Source of the DNA: a virus
Length of the DNA: 30,904 nt
Direction: 5' to 3' (one strand)
IMG/VR virus record: IMGVR_UViG_3300012926_000014
Coordinates: 1-30,904 of that record
The notes beneath the pieces are model-generated. The model was not told where the DNA came from. It made no database searches and saw only the letters and a program-made list of their open reading frames with translations. Every line of letters starts with the position of its first letter. Position 1 is the stretch's first letter. A program made the translations under genes and the position numbers. Shown here one piece after another: positions 7,857 to 15,841 of this stretch.

Positions 7857-9221
7857 TTAGCCGGAAACTCGGACGGCGAGCGGTCGGTACAGACTCGCAA
7901 ACCCGTAGGCAATGTCCATCCGCGTGGGCTCGGCATCGTTCTGCACGGTGTACTGCGTCACGATCCGGATCGAGATGCCCAGATCCTCATCGTAGGCGCG
8001 GGCAGCCTCCACCGCAGTGCGTGGCAATGGCAAGTCGACGAAGGCCAGCGCGAAGGCGTCGCGGTGAAAGTACAGGTTCTCTGTGGAGGCCGTACCGCTG
8101 GCCGCTCCGCCGTTGATCGTCACCGTAAAGGGCGACACCGGGGCGGCCGAGACATTCTGGAACTGGCCGCCGGAGATCAGGCACTCGCCCACCGTCACCG
8201 TAAGCAGTCCGGTGCCGCCAGCCGTGCTGTAGGCTCCGGTGGCCGCGTTGAAGGTACCGTGCAGCAGGGTGGCTGCGTTGAACTGCGGCCCGCCCGGGGC
8301 TGCCGTACCAGTCATCTGGGCATAGCCGGCCGGCGGCAGCACCACGAACTGCTTCAGGGCCGTACCATACCGGCCGCGGCTCTGCGGATTGACCGGGAAG
8401 ACGCCCGATACCTGCAGCGTGTCGCCCACCACGCACTGGGTCGTGTTCCCTGCTCCCAGGCCGGATATTTCGAAGGTGCCGGACTGCGCCCAGCCGGAAG
8501 TGAGCAGCGCGGTGCCACCTGAGGGCGCGGTAGCCCCCGCCAGCACCGGAGTGCCGGCCAGTGTGCCGGTCGTGTAATTGGCGATGTTCGGATCCTCGAA
8601 CCAGTCCGCCCCGGCCGTCTTGGCCGCGACCATGCCGGTTTCGTACAGCTCCGAGATGCGCGCCTGCGGGTTGAACAGGCCCTTCAGGGAATCGGTCATG
8701 CTTGAGTTCGCCAGCGGGTGAATCACCGCGGTCGGGATAACGCCCTTCGGCATGCCCTCGGACACCAGGATCGCGCGCGAGTCGGAGAACGACTTGAAAG
8801 CGGTCGGGACCGTGCCAGGAGTGCCGACCCGGTTGGCCGTGTTCTGGTAGGCGAAAAAGGCGCCGTCGTTGTCCACCCGGTTGGCCGCCGCCATGCAGGC
8901 CGGTTCGATGAACCGATCCTCGAAGTCATCGATGTCCAGCAGCATGTTGATGGTGTTGAACTGGATGTCGATGTGGAACTGGTACAGGATGTTCACCGGC
9001 ACGTAGTTCTCGGTCGAAGGCTCCACATTCAGCGCCGGACCGAAGGTGCCAAGGTAGCGGGGTGGCAGGCGCACGTTGCAGGTGGCCCCGATCTTGCGGC
9101 CCTTTTGGCCGAATTCCTTGTCCCACTGCCGGTTGAACTTGTCGGTGAGCACGCACATATTTGCGAGCACCGGCAGCGCCCGGTTCGTGATCATGCTGAT
9201 CGTTAGGAGTTGATTTGCCAC
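7857..9221 (-). CDS. Major capsid protein, P22 coat-like
   Basis: 454 residues from a GTG start with AGGTG eight bases upstream; no better ATG is present. P22 coat is 430 residues. The N-terminal part includes QKGRKIGATCNVRLPPRY and an acidic segment DIDDFEDRFIEPACMAAANR corresponding to the long helix region of HK97-fold coats. The C-terminus ARAYDEDLGISIRIVTQYTV then YGFASLYRPLAVRV matches the conserved end of the P22 coat family. The middle (about 230-375) holds Gly/Thr-rich beta segments compatible with the inserted I-domain of P22 coat. It follows the scaffold gene, as expected for this family. Confidence 0.86.
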   Translation of the reverse strand: MANQLLTISMITNRALPVLANMCVLTDKFNRQWDKEFGQKGRKIGATCNVRLPPRYLGTFGPALNVEPSTENYVPVNILYQFHIDIQFNTINMLLDIDDFEDRFIEPACMAAANRVDNDGAFFAYQNTANRVGTPGTVPTAFKSFSDSRAILVSEGMPKGVIPTAVIHPLANSSMTDSLKGLFNPQARISELYETGMVAAKTAGADWFEDPNIANYTTGTLAGTPVLAGATAPSGGTALLTSGWAQSGTFEISGLGAGNTTQCVVGDTLQVSGVFPVNPQSRGRYGTALKQFVVLPPAGYAQMTGTAAPGGPQFNAATLLHGTFNAATGAYSTAGGTGLLTVTVGECLISGGQFQNVSAAPVSPFTVTINGGAASGTASTENLYFHRDAFALAFVDLPLPRTAVEAARAYDEDLGISIRIVTQYTVQNDAEPTRMDIAYGFASLYRPLAVRVSG

Positions 9222-9235
9222 TGGCTATGCACCTC

Positions 9236-9285
9236 GCGCCCGCAAAGAGGGCGCAAACGCAACGAAAATCCGCTAGCTACGGATT
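9236..9285 (-). repeat. Two small hairpins between scaffold and coat genes
   Basis: The 74-base gap between scaffold stop and coat start holds two perfect inverted repeats: GCGCCC (9236-9241) with GGGCGC (9249-9254), and AATCCG (9267-9272) with CGGATT (9280-9285). In the leftward transcript the second is followed by TTTTCG, too weak a U-run for a convincing terminator. The first hairpin sits only a few bases from the coat ribosome binding site. They may tune or stabilise coat mRNA; this is inference from sequence symmetry. Confidence 0.45.
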
Positions 9286-9295
9286 CCGGGGCGAC

Positions 9296-10360
9296 TCAGT
9301 GCCGCTTGCGCAAGCCGAGATTGACCTGGCGCTTCTTGCTCCAGTCGTTGATCGTCTCGCGGATGTTCATGTCGCGCGGGTCGACCTCGACTGCCGCACC
9401 ACTGCCATTCAGAGGCTTGATCACCGGGGCCGCAGCGCGGGCCCTGCTCTGGGCTATGCCCGTTTCGTCGTCGCTCGGCGCAGCGCTTTTCTGCTGCCCG
9501 TTGGTGCTTGCTGATGTACTCGGCTTTGCGCCGTCATTCGCCTTCGAATCATCGTCTGTCTTGGACGATCCGAATGGTTTAAGCGTACTCTCGATTTTTC
9601 CGATTGTCACCAGTTGCTCGTCGGGCGGCAACTTGGCGAGCTTTGCCAGAAGATCCGGGTTTTTAGCCAGATGGTAGCCCAGCTCGGCGAACATCTCGGA
9701 TTTCTGCATGTAGCCGGCCACCACAGGCGGCACTTCGGCGTCTACCGCCTCGGTCACATCACGAAAATCCGGAACCAGTTCCAGGGCTTTCAAAATGCGA
9801 CCTTTGGCGGTCTCAAGGATCTCAGCAGTGCGGCGCTCGGCCGCCAGTCGGGCGTTTTCCTCGGCCTGCTTGGCTAGCTTCTGATCAACGCGCCAGTCAG
9901 TCATCGCCTCCCAGAACGCCTCGTCCGAAGCAAACTTGTCTCGCTGCGGCTTGCCGGTATCCGGCGCCGCTTCGGGCGGAATCTTGGCCTTCGCCGCCTG
10001 CAGCTCCTGCTCGAGCAGCTGCGCACGCTGCTCGGTTGCCCGTTTTTCCCTGTACTGCTCCGCTGCGAATTCTTCCGCATCCCGCATCCGGGCGACGCGC
10101 CGGCCGATGGCCTTTTGCATCTTGAAGCTCAGTTCGCGCTTTTCGCGCGGCGTCAGACCGTCCTCGCCCTCATCATCATCCGGGTCATGGTCCGGATCCG
10201 GCTCGCCCGCTTTCGGTGCCGGCTTCTCGGGCGGCTTATCCGTTCTGGAGGGAGCAGGCTTTTCCGGTTCTACCGGAACGCCAGGAATCGGCTCCTGATC
10301 ATCGGCTTGTGTCTGCAGTGCCGTAATTTCCGCCTTGCTGTCGATCGTCACTACGGCCAT
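9296..10360 (-). CDS. Scaffolding protein (P22 gp8-like)
   Basis: 354 residues, highly charged, with RBS GGGAGA before ATG 10360. The N-terminal third is Pro/Glu/Asp-rich and disordered-looking (DPDHDPDDDEGEDGLTPREK). It continues as a long helical, coiled-coil-prone centre (AAEQYREKRATEQRAQLLEQ) and ends in a short basic tail with SKKRQVNLGLRKRH. P22 scaffold (303 residues) is also mostly helical with a basic coat-binding C-terminal helix-turn-helix. Position between portal and coat is the canonical P22 order (portal, scaffold, coat). The function is assembly of the procapsid, after which the scaffold is released. Confidence 0.84.
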   Translation of the reverse strand: MAVVTIDSKAEITALQTQADDQEPIPGVPVEPEKPAPSRTDKPPEKPAPKAGEPDPDHDPDDDEGEDGLTPREKRELSFKMQKAIGRRVARMRDAEEFAAEQYREKRATEQRAQLLEQELQAAKAKIPPEAAPDTGKPQRDKFASDEAFWEAMTDWRVDQKLAKQAEENARLAAERRTAEILETAKGRILKALELVPDFRDVTEAVDAEVPPVVAGYMQKSEMFAELGYHLAKNPDLLAKLAKLPPDEQLVTIGKIESTLKPFGSSKTDDDSKANDGAKPSTSASTNGQQKSAAPSDDETGIAQSRARAAAPVIKPLNGSGAAVEVDPRDMNIRETINDWSKKRQVNLGLRKRH

Positions 10361-10374
10361 TTCATTCTCCCGAA

Positions 10375-10390
10375 TGTTTCACGCGGAACA
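10375..10390. other. parS-like palindromic site
   Basis: TGTTTCACGCGGAACA matches the widespread chromosomal parS consensus TGTTTCACGTGAAACA at 14 of 16 positions, with both outer half-site blocks intact. parS is bound by ParB proteins. The site lies in the 43-base gap between the portal and scaffold genes, just upstream of the scaffold ribosome binding site. In the leftward strand the same bases would encode a 9-codon frame starting ATGTTCCGC, which looks incidental. The phage also encodes a ParB-domain protein at 24452-25135; whether either host or phage ParB binds here is unknown. Confidence 0.5.
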
Positions 10391-10403
10391 TGTCCCCGAT
10401 ATC

Positions 10404-12578
10404 TCACTGCTTCGCCTCTGCATTGAGCCCGGCCGACACCATTCGATCGGCGTCGGCCGCCTTGCCAGCCTGATCGATCCGCGAGTCGATGATCTTGCCG
10501 GCGGCTCGGATTTCCTCCACCGCGATGGCCGTGCCGGAGCGCGTCTCGGTGTCGTGGATTTTGGTCTGTGACGACAGTTCGGTGTCGTGTGCTTTGACGA
10601 CTGCGGCCATGTGGGCTTTTGTGATCCCATGCTTCAGATCGTCCTGCACCTGCTGCAGCTGCTGCTTCAGCGCCGCGTTCTCGTTTGCCAGCGACTGCAC
10701 GATTGATCGAGCGCGGCTCGAAAGCCCTTCCATGATCTTCTGCAAGCCTTCCGGGTTGGACGCCATCAGCCGGTCGGCCAGCTCCTGCATGTACGGGTGG
10801 TCGATCGAGCGGAACACGAGATCCGGTCCCTGCTTAGCGATGATCTCGGCCAGCGGCCCCACACGCAGCAGGTCGATCAGGTTCTCGGCGCCTTCTTCGC
10901 GCTTCGTTTCGTAGCCAGGTCCAGTATCCATTACGATGTCATAGCGGCCCACCGAAAGATCGTTTTTGACCTTGTGGATCGGCGAGCCGTCCGGATTGCT
11001 GCCGACCTGCTCGCTCTGGTTGATCTGCACCATTTCCGGAGTCGAATCCTCGCCGATGATGCGCTGCATGCGCTGTTCGGAGAAGTAGAACGGGATCCAC
11101 TCGACCATCACGCGCCAGCACTGGGCGATGGCCAGGGTCAGGTTGTCGTAGTACTGGAAATGCGATTGATCCGACAACCACTGCCGGCGCTTGATCGCCC
11201 GACCTGATACCACCACGCCCTGCTGGTCCTGGCCTGGTTCGTTCGGCATGCCGGCCACCGCGTTCAGGTTCGAGCGCATGCCCTGAACGAACTCGGAAAA
11301 GCCTTGCTCGATCTGCGCTGGCGGCTGGCGTGTCGGTGGCGGCAGCAGGATGTCGCCCTGCGCGGTCGAGATCGTGACCGGCTTGTAGACGAGCTTCGAA
11401 TGGGCCCGGCGATTGGCCTCGTCCCATTCCTCGTGCCCGTCGAACTGGCCCTCCGCGCCGACCCACGGCGCCTTCGGGGCGAGTCCGAGCCGCTTGATCT
11501 TTGCGACCTCCCCATAATTGACCATCCGGGCCGGATCCATCATGGCCTCGACCATGCCGCGGCGGATGATGCGACCGTCGATGTCGGTAATGTTGCCCTC
11601 GACGCGGAAAATCGGAATCCAGCTGCCTGGAATCTGCTGTCGCTCGACCACTACCAGGCCGTTGAGCCGGAACCACTCCACTTGGCGCTTGACCGAATCG
11701 CGCTCTCCTTCGATCGTGGCGCCGCGCTCCTTGAATTTGCGCTCGACATCCTGCATGACGACCTTGCCATCCCCGTTGCGAGGCAGTTCGGAGCGGTAAC
11801 GCGTCAACTCGGAGCCGTTGGCGCCACGAATGAGATACAGCTTTTCCTCCTTCTCGCGAATGCGGAAGTACTCGGCCAGGCGCACCTCTTCCTTGTCCTC
11901 CCAGTTCAGGCGCATCTCGTCGCGGCCGACGTCGTTCCAGGCGACGTTGCGCGCGTTCGGATAGCGGCGCTTGTACTCCGGCCGCTTCATTTTGATCGAG
12001 ATCAGGCACCAGTTCTGATCCGCCCCGCTCGGCATGATCGCGCCGGGATCCATCGAAACGGTGAATAGGTTCCGGATCGGCAGAATACGCAGATCCTTGT
12101 AAAAGGATTTCGGATCGAGCCATTCGGCGATCAAGCGAAAGTAGCCCCAACCGGCGGTTAGTGCAGACGTTGCGGCCGTGTCGTAGGCAACGGATGCTTC
12201 CGAGCGCGTCTCGACGTGCCGGCCGATGCCGTTGATGATCTCGGCGATCTCCACGTCAGCGCCTTCGCCAACCGGATGGCACTTGCCGCGTGGACGCTGC
12301 TGCTTGATGTTGTTCTCGACGCGCTTGACGAACGCATCGGTCAGGTTGATGGTGAGCTCCGGCTCATTTTGGGAGACGCTCGAAGTGACGTTCGTGTCCC
12401 ACTGCTGGCCCTCGCGGAACAGCAACGCCTCCTTGGCCCGCTTGCGGTTGTCGGCTTCGGCGTCGGCGCAGATCTGGAGACGGTCGCGCGCTTCGGACCA
12501 AATTTCCTCGTCGGTGAGCGCGGCGAACTCGCGGTCTTCCTCGGTGCGGGCGGGGGCGCGGTTGGGTTCGTCAGCCAT
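10404..12578 (-). CDS. Portal protein, P22-like
   Basis: 724 residues from ATG 12578, almost identical in length to P22 gp1 (725). Family-typical segments include ADNRKRAKEALLFREGQQW near residue 40, LTINLTDAFVKRVENNIKQQ, and TAATSALTAGWGYFRLIAEW. The C-terminal 150 residues are helical (SRARSIVQSLANENAALKQQ and following), consistent with the long barrel helix of P22-type portals. The portal dodecamer forms the DNA channel at one head vertex and works with terminase during headful packaging. The start overlaps the stop of a small upstream gene by 8 bases. A TTG one codon upstream is a less likely start. Confidence 0.92.
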   Translation of the reverse strand: MADEPNRAPARTEEDREFAALTDEEIWSEARDRLQICADAEADNRKRAKEALLFREGQQWDTNVTSSVSQNEPELTINLTDAFVKRVENNIKQQRPRGKCHPVGEGADVEIAEIINGIGRHVETRSEASVAYDTAATSALTAGWGYFRLIAEWLDPKSFYKDLRILPIRNLFTVSMDPGAIMPSGADQNWCLISIKMKRPEYKRRYPNARNVAWNDVGRDEMRLNWEDKEEVRLAEYFRIREKEEKLYLIRGANGSELTRYRSELPRNGDGKVVMQDVERKFKERGATIEGERDSVKRQVEWFRLNGLVVVERQQIPGSWIPIFRVEGNITDIDGRIIRRGMVEAMMDPARMVNYGEVAKIKRLGLAPKAPWVGAEGQFDGHEEWDEANRRAHSKLVYKPVTISTAQGDILLPPPTRQPPAQIEQGFSEFVQGMRSNLNAVAGMPNEPGQDQQGVVVSGRAIKRRQWLSDQSHFQYYDNLTLAIAQCWRVMVEWIPFYFSEQRMQRIIGEDSTPEMVQINQSEQVGSNPDGSPIHKVKNDLSVGRYDIVMDTGPGYETKREEGAENLIDLLRVGPLAEIIAKQGPDLVFRSIDHPYMQELADRLMASNPEGLQKIMEGLSSRARSIVQSLANENAALKQQLQQVQDDLKHGITKAHMAAVVKAHDTELSSQTKIHDTETRSGTAIAVEEIRAAGKIIDSRIDQAGKAADADRMVSAGLNAEAKQ

Positions 12579-12738
12579 CAACGTTCATGACTACATGGAT
12601 TGGCAACAACGCATAGCCTGCCTTCTCGATCGCTTCAATCGCGCGCAGACCCAGCGTTCGCGCGTCCCAGTCAATATTTCCCTGGACAACGGCTTCGCCG
12701 ATGATTTCTGCGAGCTTCTCGTGCTCCGACCAGTTCAT
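12571..12738 (-). CDS. Small acidic protein between terminase and portal
   Basis: 55 residues from ATG 12738, which overlaps the terminase stop as ATGA; a TTG start 15 bases upstream is less likely. The product is a short amphipathic helical protein (MNWSEHEKLAEIIGEAVVQG then LRAIEAIEKAGYALLPIHVV). It is linked by overlaps to both terL and portal, so it is surely translated with them. Many phages carry a tiny gene at this place with unknown role; no named family is recognised. Confidence 0.65.
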   Translation of the reverse strand: MNWSEHEKLAEIIGEAVVQGNIDWDARTLGLRAIEAIEKAGYALLPIHVVMNVDG

Positions 12739-14201
12739 AGAGTCCTCATCCAACTGTTCGGACCGCCGCGGCGTATCGGCGCATGCCCATTGCTCGGCGG
12801 GGCCGGCAGCTTCGGACTGTTGGCGAACTCAAGTCCGCGGCCGATCAAGCTCAGCACGTCTACTCCATCGTCATACTTGCCGGCCGGGAAGCGCATGAGT
12901 TGCGACATGAGATCCGCCTTCCATGGCGCCGCCTTCGGCAGATGCACCTTGCCCATCGCACAGCGCGCCTGAATCGCGCGCGCCCGCACGACCTTATCGG
13001 CGATGCTCGGCAGCCACTCAAGTCGGCACGGCGTCTCGCGCTCCTGCATCCGTTTGCGCAAAAAAGGCTCGATCGCGCGCCGGATCGGCCCGGATTCGCC
13101 GAACCAGATGAGCGGCTTGTAGCGTGCAATGAAGTCGCATTGCCGCTCGATCCACACATCGCTCTTGGCCTGCTCGCGCCACCAGTCGATCGCGTACAGG
13201 TCCCCGTTGTAGTCCAGGGCGAAGACGCCGTGCTCCGTATAGTCGCCGTCGCCTTCGCTCACCGCATAGTCGGATGCGCCGTAGTAGTGCAGCTGTTGGG
13301 GCAGCTCGAGCCAATCATTGAAGTCGTCGCGCTGGAAAAAGTCGCCCTGCTCCGGAGCCGGATCCTGCTGATACAGGGCGTTCCAGGCACGATGATCAAG
13401 CTTCGCCTGATCGATCATTTCCTGCGTGAACCACTCAGGCCACAGGCGCTCGCCCGGTTTGCGGTCCAAGGGGTCTGAGGCTTGCGCGACCATCGGGAGT
13501 TTCACGACCGTCCAGCGGTTCGTCTCGCGCTCGAGGATGCGACCGCCGAGGTCGTCCTCATGCCATCGAGTCTGGATAAGGATTTGCCTCGCTCCGGGCT
13601 TGAGACGCGGCGTAAAGTCGTTGACGTACCAGTCCCACTGCTTCTGCCGCAGCCGATCGGAATCGGCCTCCTCGCGCGACTTGATCGGATCATCGATGAG
13701 GCCCAGGTCCGCGCGCCGGCCCGCGATCGTGGTGCCGATGCCGGCCGCGAAGAACTCGCCTCCGGCATCGGTTTCCCAGTTGCCGGCTGCCTGCGAGTCC
13801 TCGGCGACGCCACAGGCGAACACGTTGCGATAACGCTTGGAGTCCACCGTATTGCGTGCGCGCCGGCTGAACCGCTCGGCCAGGTCCGTGGTATTGGACA
13901 CTCCGAGCACCGCGGCGCCGAGGTTGCGGCCCATGAACCAGGGGGGAAACAGAACGCTCGCATAGGTGCTCTTGGCGCTGCCCGGTGGCATCAGGACCAT
14001 CAGCCGTTCGATATCGCCTCGCTCAACAGCCTCCAGGTGCCCGATCAGCAGCAGATGATGGCGGGCCGGGACGAACCCGAGGTCCAGGTATTCAATGAAC
14101 GCCGCCAGCGACGCTCTCGCCTTCCTGCGGGCCAGCAATTCGGCTGCTGCTTGGGCTGGCGATAATTTCGACGAGCTCGGCGTCGCTAAACTCGGTTGCA
14201 T
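12735..14201 (-). CDS. terL: Terminase large subunit
   Basis: 488 residues from ATG 14201 with a GGTGGA sequence upstream. This is the packaging motor and headful nuclease. Walker A is PPGSAKST at residues 72-79, Walker B is DLGLIDD at 165-171, and the coupling segment lies around ILIQTRWHEDDLGGRILE. The C-terminal RNase H-like nuclease domain shows YYGASDYAVSEGDGDYTEHG, with Asp in the first acidic position, and later WFGESGPIRRAIEPF. Residue length is typical for P22-type large terminases. The start lies inside the small-terminase frame (110-base overlap), and the stop overlaps the small gene before the portal. Confidence 0.93.
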   Translation of the reverse strand: MQPSLATPSSSKLSPAQAAAELLARRKARASLAAFIEYLDLGFVPARHHLLLIGHLEAVERGDIERLMVLMPPGSAKSTYASVLFPPWFMGRNLGAAVLGVSNTTDLAERFSRRARNTVDSKRYRNVFACGVAEDSQAAGNWETDAGGEFFAAGIGTTIAGRRADLGLIDDPIKSREEADSDRLRQKQWDWYVNDFTPRLKPGARQILIQTRWHEDDLGGRILERETNRWTVVKLPMVAQASDPLDRKPGERLWPEWFTQEMIDQAKLDHRAWNALYQQDPAPEQGDFFQRDDFNDWLELPQQLHYYGASDYAVSEGDGDYTEHGVFALDYNGDLYAIDWWREQAKSDVWIERQCDFIARYKPLIWFGESGPIRRAIEPFLRKRMQERETPCRLEWLPSIADKVVRARAIQARCAMGKVHLPKAAPWKADLMSQLMRFPAGKYDDGVDVLSLIGRGLEFANSPKLPAPPSNGHAPIRRGGPNSWMRTL

Positions 14202-14463
14202 CGCGCAAATCCACCGTCGCAATCACTTGAGTCGGAATCAGCCGCGAGTACATCCGGTAGAACTCGGTCTTGTTGCGGCGCGCCCAGGCCACCATGGTCT
14301 TGATGCCGCCGATCTGGGAGAACACCGTCACGACGTTCTCTTTCACTTGTGCGCCGATCTTGTTCGGCGTGCCGACCGGACGGCCACGACCGCGCGGCAA
14401 CGGCCCACCGACCGGATACGGATTGCCTATCGGATTTCGATTGCCGGAGTTTGCATTGCCCAT
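14092..14463 (-). CDS. Terminase small subunit (putative)
   Basis: 123 residues. It starts with a Gly/Asn/Pro-rich tail (residues 1-25), then GRPVGTPNKIGAQVKENVVT, a basic segment often seen at the N-terminus of small terminases, then a helical region with TMVAWARRNKTEFYRMYSRLIPTQV and DATEFSDAELVEIIA. The RMYSRLIPTQV-type segment is characteristic of phage proteins encoded immediately before terL in beta- and gammaproteobacterial phages. The role, DNA recognition for packaging, rests on position and this resemblance. It overlaps terL by 110 bases, an unusually long but plausible overlap in a different frame. Confidence 0.72.
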   Translation of the reverse strand: MGNANSGNRNPIGNPYPVGGPLPRGRGRPVGTPNKIGAQVKENVVTVFSQIGGIKTMVAWARRNKTEFYRMYSRLIPTQVIATVDLRDATEFSDAELVEIIASPSSSRIAGPQEGESVAGGVH

Positions 14464-14466
14464 GAT

Positions 14467-14817
14467 TCAACGTGCCCTCGGATCGCAGTACTCGCGCGCG
14501 TACCAAGCTGAAACAAAGTTCTGGCACAGCGCCGGATTGGTGAACTTGAGCGCGCGCTCCGGATGGCGCGGATCGAACTCCTCGCCCAGCAGCGTGACGA
14601 CGTAGCACTCGCCAGCGTTGCGCACAGTGAGCAGCTGGCCCTTGATCCAGTCGGCCGGGACGCGAAGCGGCTGCTCTGCTTCGTCATCGATCGGAACAGC
14701 GGGCGAGAATACCTCGGATGCTTGCTCAAGAATCGGAGTAGCGATTTCCATCATTTTATTGATGACAGCGGTGTGCTCGGCGCGCTTGCTGCGCAGGCCG
14801 AGGGTGTGCTCAGCCAT
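14467..14817 (-). CDS. Phage protein of unknown function upstream of terminase
   Basis: 116 residues from ATG 14817, chosen because the open frame upstream of it only shadows the GroES-like gene, whose stop it overlaps by 8 bases. The N-terminal half is helical (TLGLRSKRAEHTAVINKMME), the C-terminal half includes KGQLLTVRNAGECYVVTLLG and ALCQNFVSAWYAREYCDPRA. No enzyme motif is visible. Three bases separate it from the small terminase gene. Function unknown; co-transcription with packaging genes is evident. Confidence 0.65.
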   Translation of the reverse strand: MAEHTLGLRSKRAEHTAVINKMMEIATPILEQASEVFSPAVPIDDEAEQPLRVPADWIKGQLLTVRNAGECYVVTLLGEEFDPRHPERALKFTNPALCQNFVSAWYAREYCDPRAR

Positions 14818-15376
14818 GGGCAGCCGTCCGGTAAAAATCGATCCTGGGGTCGGTTTGGTCCATTTCCGAGCGTTCTGACAGTCCATTGACCACCACGCCC
14901 GACACATCGCCCTCGCGGCAAATCAGGTGCACCTTGTCGCCCCAGAGAAACGTCTGGAACGCATAGCCGCCGAAGTCATAGCCGCCCAGCTCGATCACAT
15001 CGCCCGGCTTCACTTCGGTCGGCTGGAACGTGCGGCTGTCCCAGACCTTGGTGCGCCGGTGCTTGTCCGGGTGGTCGTAACGCTTCGGATAGCACCCGGG
15101 ACCGACCGCCTTGACGATGCCGCGCAGCGGCTTGGTCTGCCGTATCACGGCAAGGAGCGTGCCATGGTCCACATCAAGCGGCTCGACCACCATGTAATCG
15201 CGCCGGCAGCGGATCGTTTCGTGCGCTGCAACGTAGGACAGCGAGGCCCAGGAGAGCTCGGCGGAGCGAGAGGAGGTTGGGCGGATGGGCATTGGATTCC
15301 AGACGCCGATGGGTGTGATTCCGATGGAAAAATCAGCCGGGTGGTACGCGGATAAGGACCCCTGCCACATCTCCAT
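14810..15376 (-). CDS. GroES/Cpn10-like phage co-chaperonin
   Basis: 188 residues. The segment from about 60 to 163 has the Cpn10 layout: RDYMVVEPLDVDHG (first strand), GIVKAVGPG at 86-94 (the conserved G-x-V-x-A-V-G-P-G), PTEVKPGDVIELGGYDFGGY (the V-K-x-G-D-x-V turn), and WGDKVHLICREGDVSGVVV, equivalent to the closing strand of GroES. The mobile-loop region is longer than in host GroES and carries the basic insert KRYDHPDKHRRTK. T4 gp31 is the known example of a phage Cpn10 that adapts GroEL to fold the coat protein. Here the gene lies among packaging genes, consistent with a coat-folding role. The first 55 residues have no GroES counterpart; a start at Met29 is possible. Confidence 0.72.
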   Translation of the reverse strand: MEMWQGSLSAYHPADFSIGITPIGVWNPMPIRPTSSRSAELSWASLSYVAAHETIRCRRDYMVVEPLDVDHGTLLAVIRQTKPLRGIVKAVGPGCYPKRYDHPDKHRRTKVWDSRTFQPTEVKPGDVIELGGYDFGGYAFQTFLWGDKVHLICREGDVSGVVVNGLSERSEMDQTDPRIDFYRTAAHG

Positions 15377-15382
15377 CTGTGC

Positions 15383-15667
15383 TCATTCTGTCCCCGATGT
15401 AGATTGGCTCTGGGCGTGGACAAGTAAAAGCTTAGGATCGTATTTGTGCTCGACCTCCGACAGCATAAAGCCGTGCTGATTCGCCCTGAACCCGGCTTCA
15501 TGCATTTCAGCAGCCGTTAGGCAGCGGCGGGTTGATGGTTTGGAGGCAGTTGCAAACTTGCCAAGACGATGAGCGTCGAAGGCATCCGACGTTTCGAACA
15601 TGACGCCGCAGCTCGGACATTCATTCCGATCCTTGATGAGTTCGATTTCCGGATGGATTCTCGGCAT
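15383..15667 (-). CDS. Small C2H2-like zinc-finger phage protein (copy 1)
   Basis: 94 residues from ATG 15667. CPSCGVMFETSDAFDAHRLG has a C-x2-C pair followed 13 residues later by His, then RRCLTAAEMHEAGFRANQHG, a pattern common to a widespread family of small phage proteins (CxxC-H finger, then an R-C-L-x-x-x-E-M segment). A second member is encoded at 16750-16965. DNA or RNA binding is a reasonable guess; the family has no established function that I know of. The frame upstream of Met1 overlaps a basic 56-residue protein and is a shadow. Confidence 0.72.
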   Translation of the reverse strand: MPRIHPEIELIKDRNECPSCGVMFETSDAFDAHRLGKFATASKPSTRRCLTAAEMHEAGFRANQHGFMLSEVEHKYDPKLLLVHAQSQSTSGTE

Positions 15668-15668
15668 G

Positions 15669-15839
15669 TCAATGCCTCTTGCGCCCGTAACTTGCGCCAG
15701 CCTTCTCCGGCAGCTTGCCAGCGGTAGCCTTGCCAGCTGCTGGGTCATCGGGCTTCGGAGCCGGCTTCGCGGCCGCTGCCGCCCTGACCGCCTCGGTCGC
15801 CTGCGACTTCACCGGCCGGCCGCGGATGTCCCGGGGCAT
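15669..15839 (-). CDS. Small basic Ala/Lys-rich protein
   Basis: 56 residues, starting MPRDIRGRPVKSQATEAVRA and ending ASYGRKRH. Composition is dominated by Ala, Lys, Arg and Pro, so the protein is likely disordered and nucleic-acid-binding. It fits exactly between its neighbours: it starts 2 bases after one stop and ends 1 base before the next ATG, which supports it being real despite its size. Function unknown. Confidence 0.6.
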   Translation of the reverse strand: MPRDIRGRPVKSQATEAVRAAAAAKPAPKPDDPAAGKATAGKLPEKAGASYGRKRH

Positions 15840-15841
15840 GG

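Noticed and set aside
10939-12150. 403-codon open frame overlapping the portal gene on the same strand
   Set aside because: It is an alternative frame of the portal gene with extreme Arg/Gly content; the portal protein matches in family and length.
12783-13478. 231-codon + strand open frame opposite terL
   Set aside because: Antisense shadow of a well supported terminase gene.
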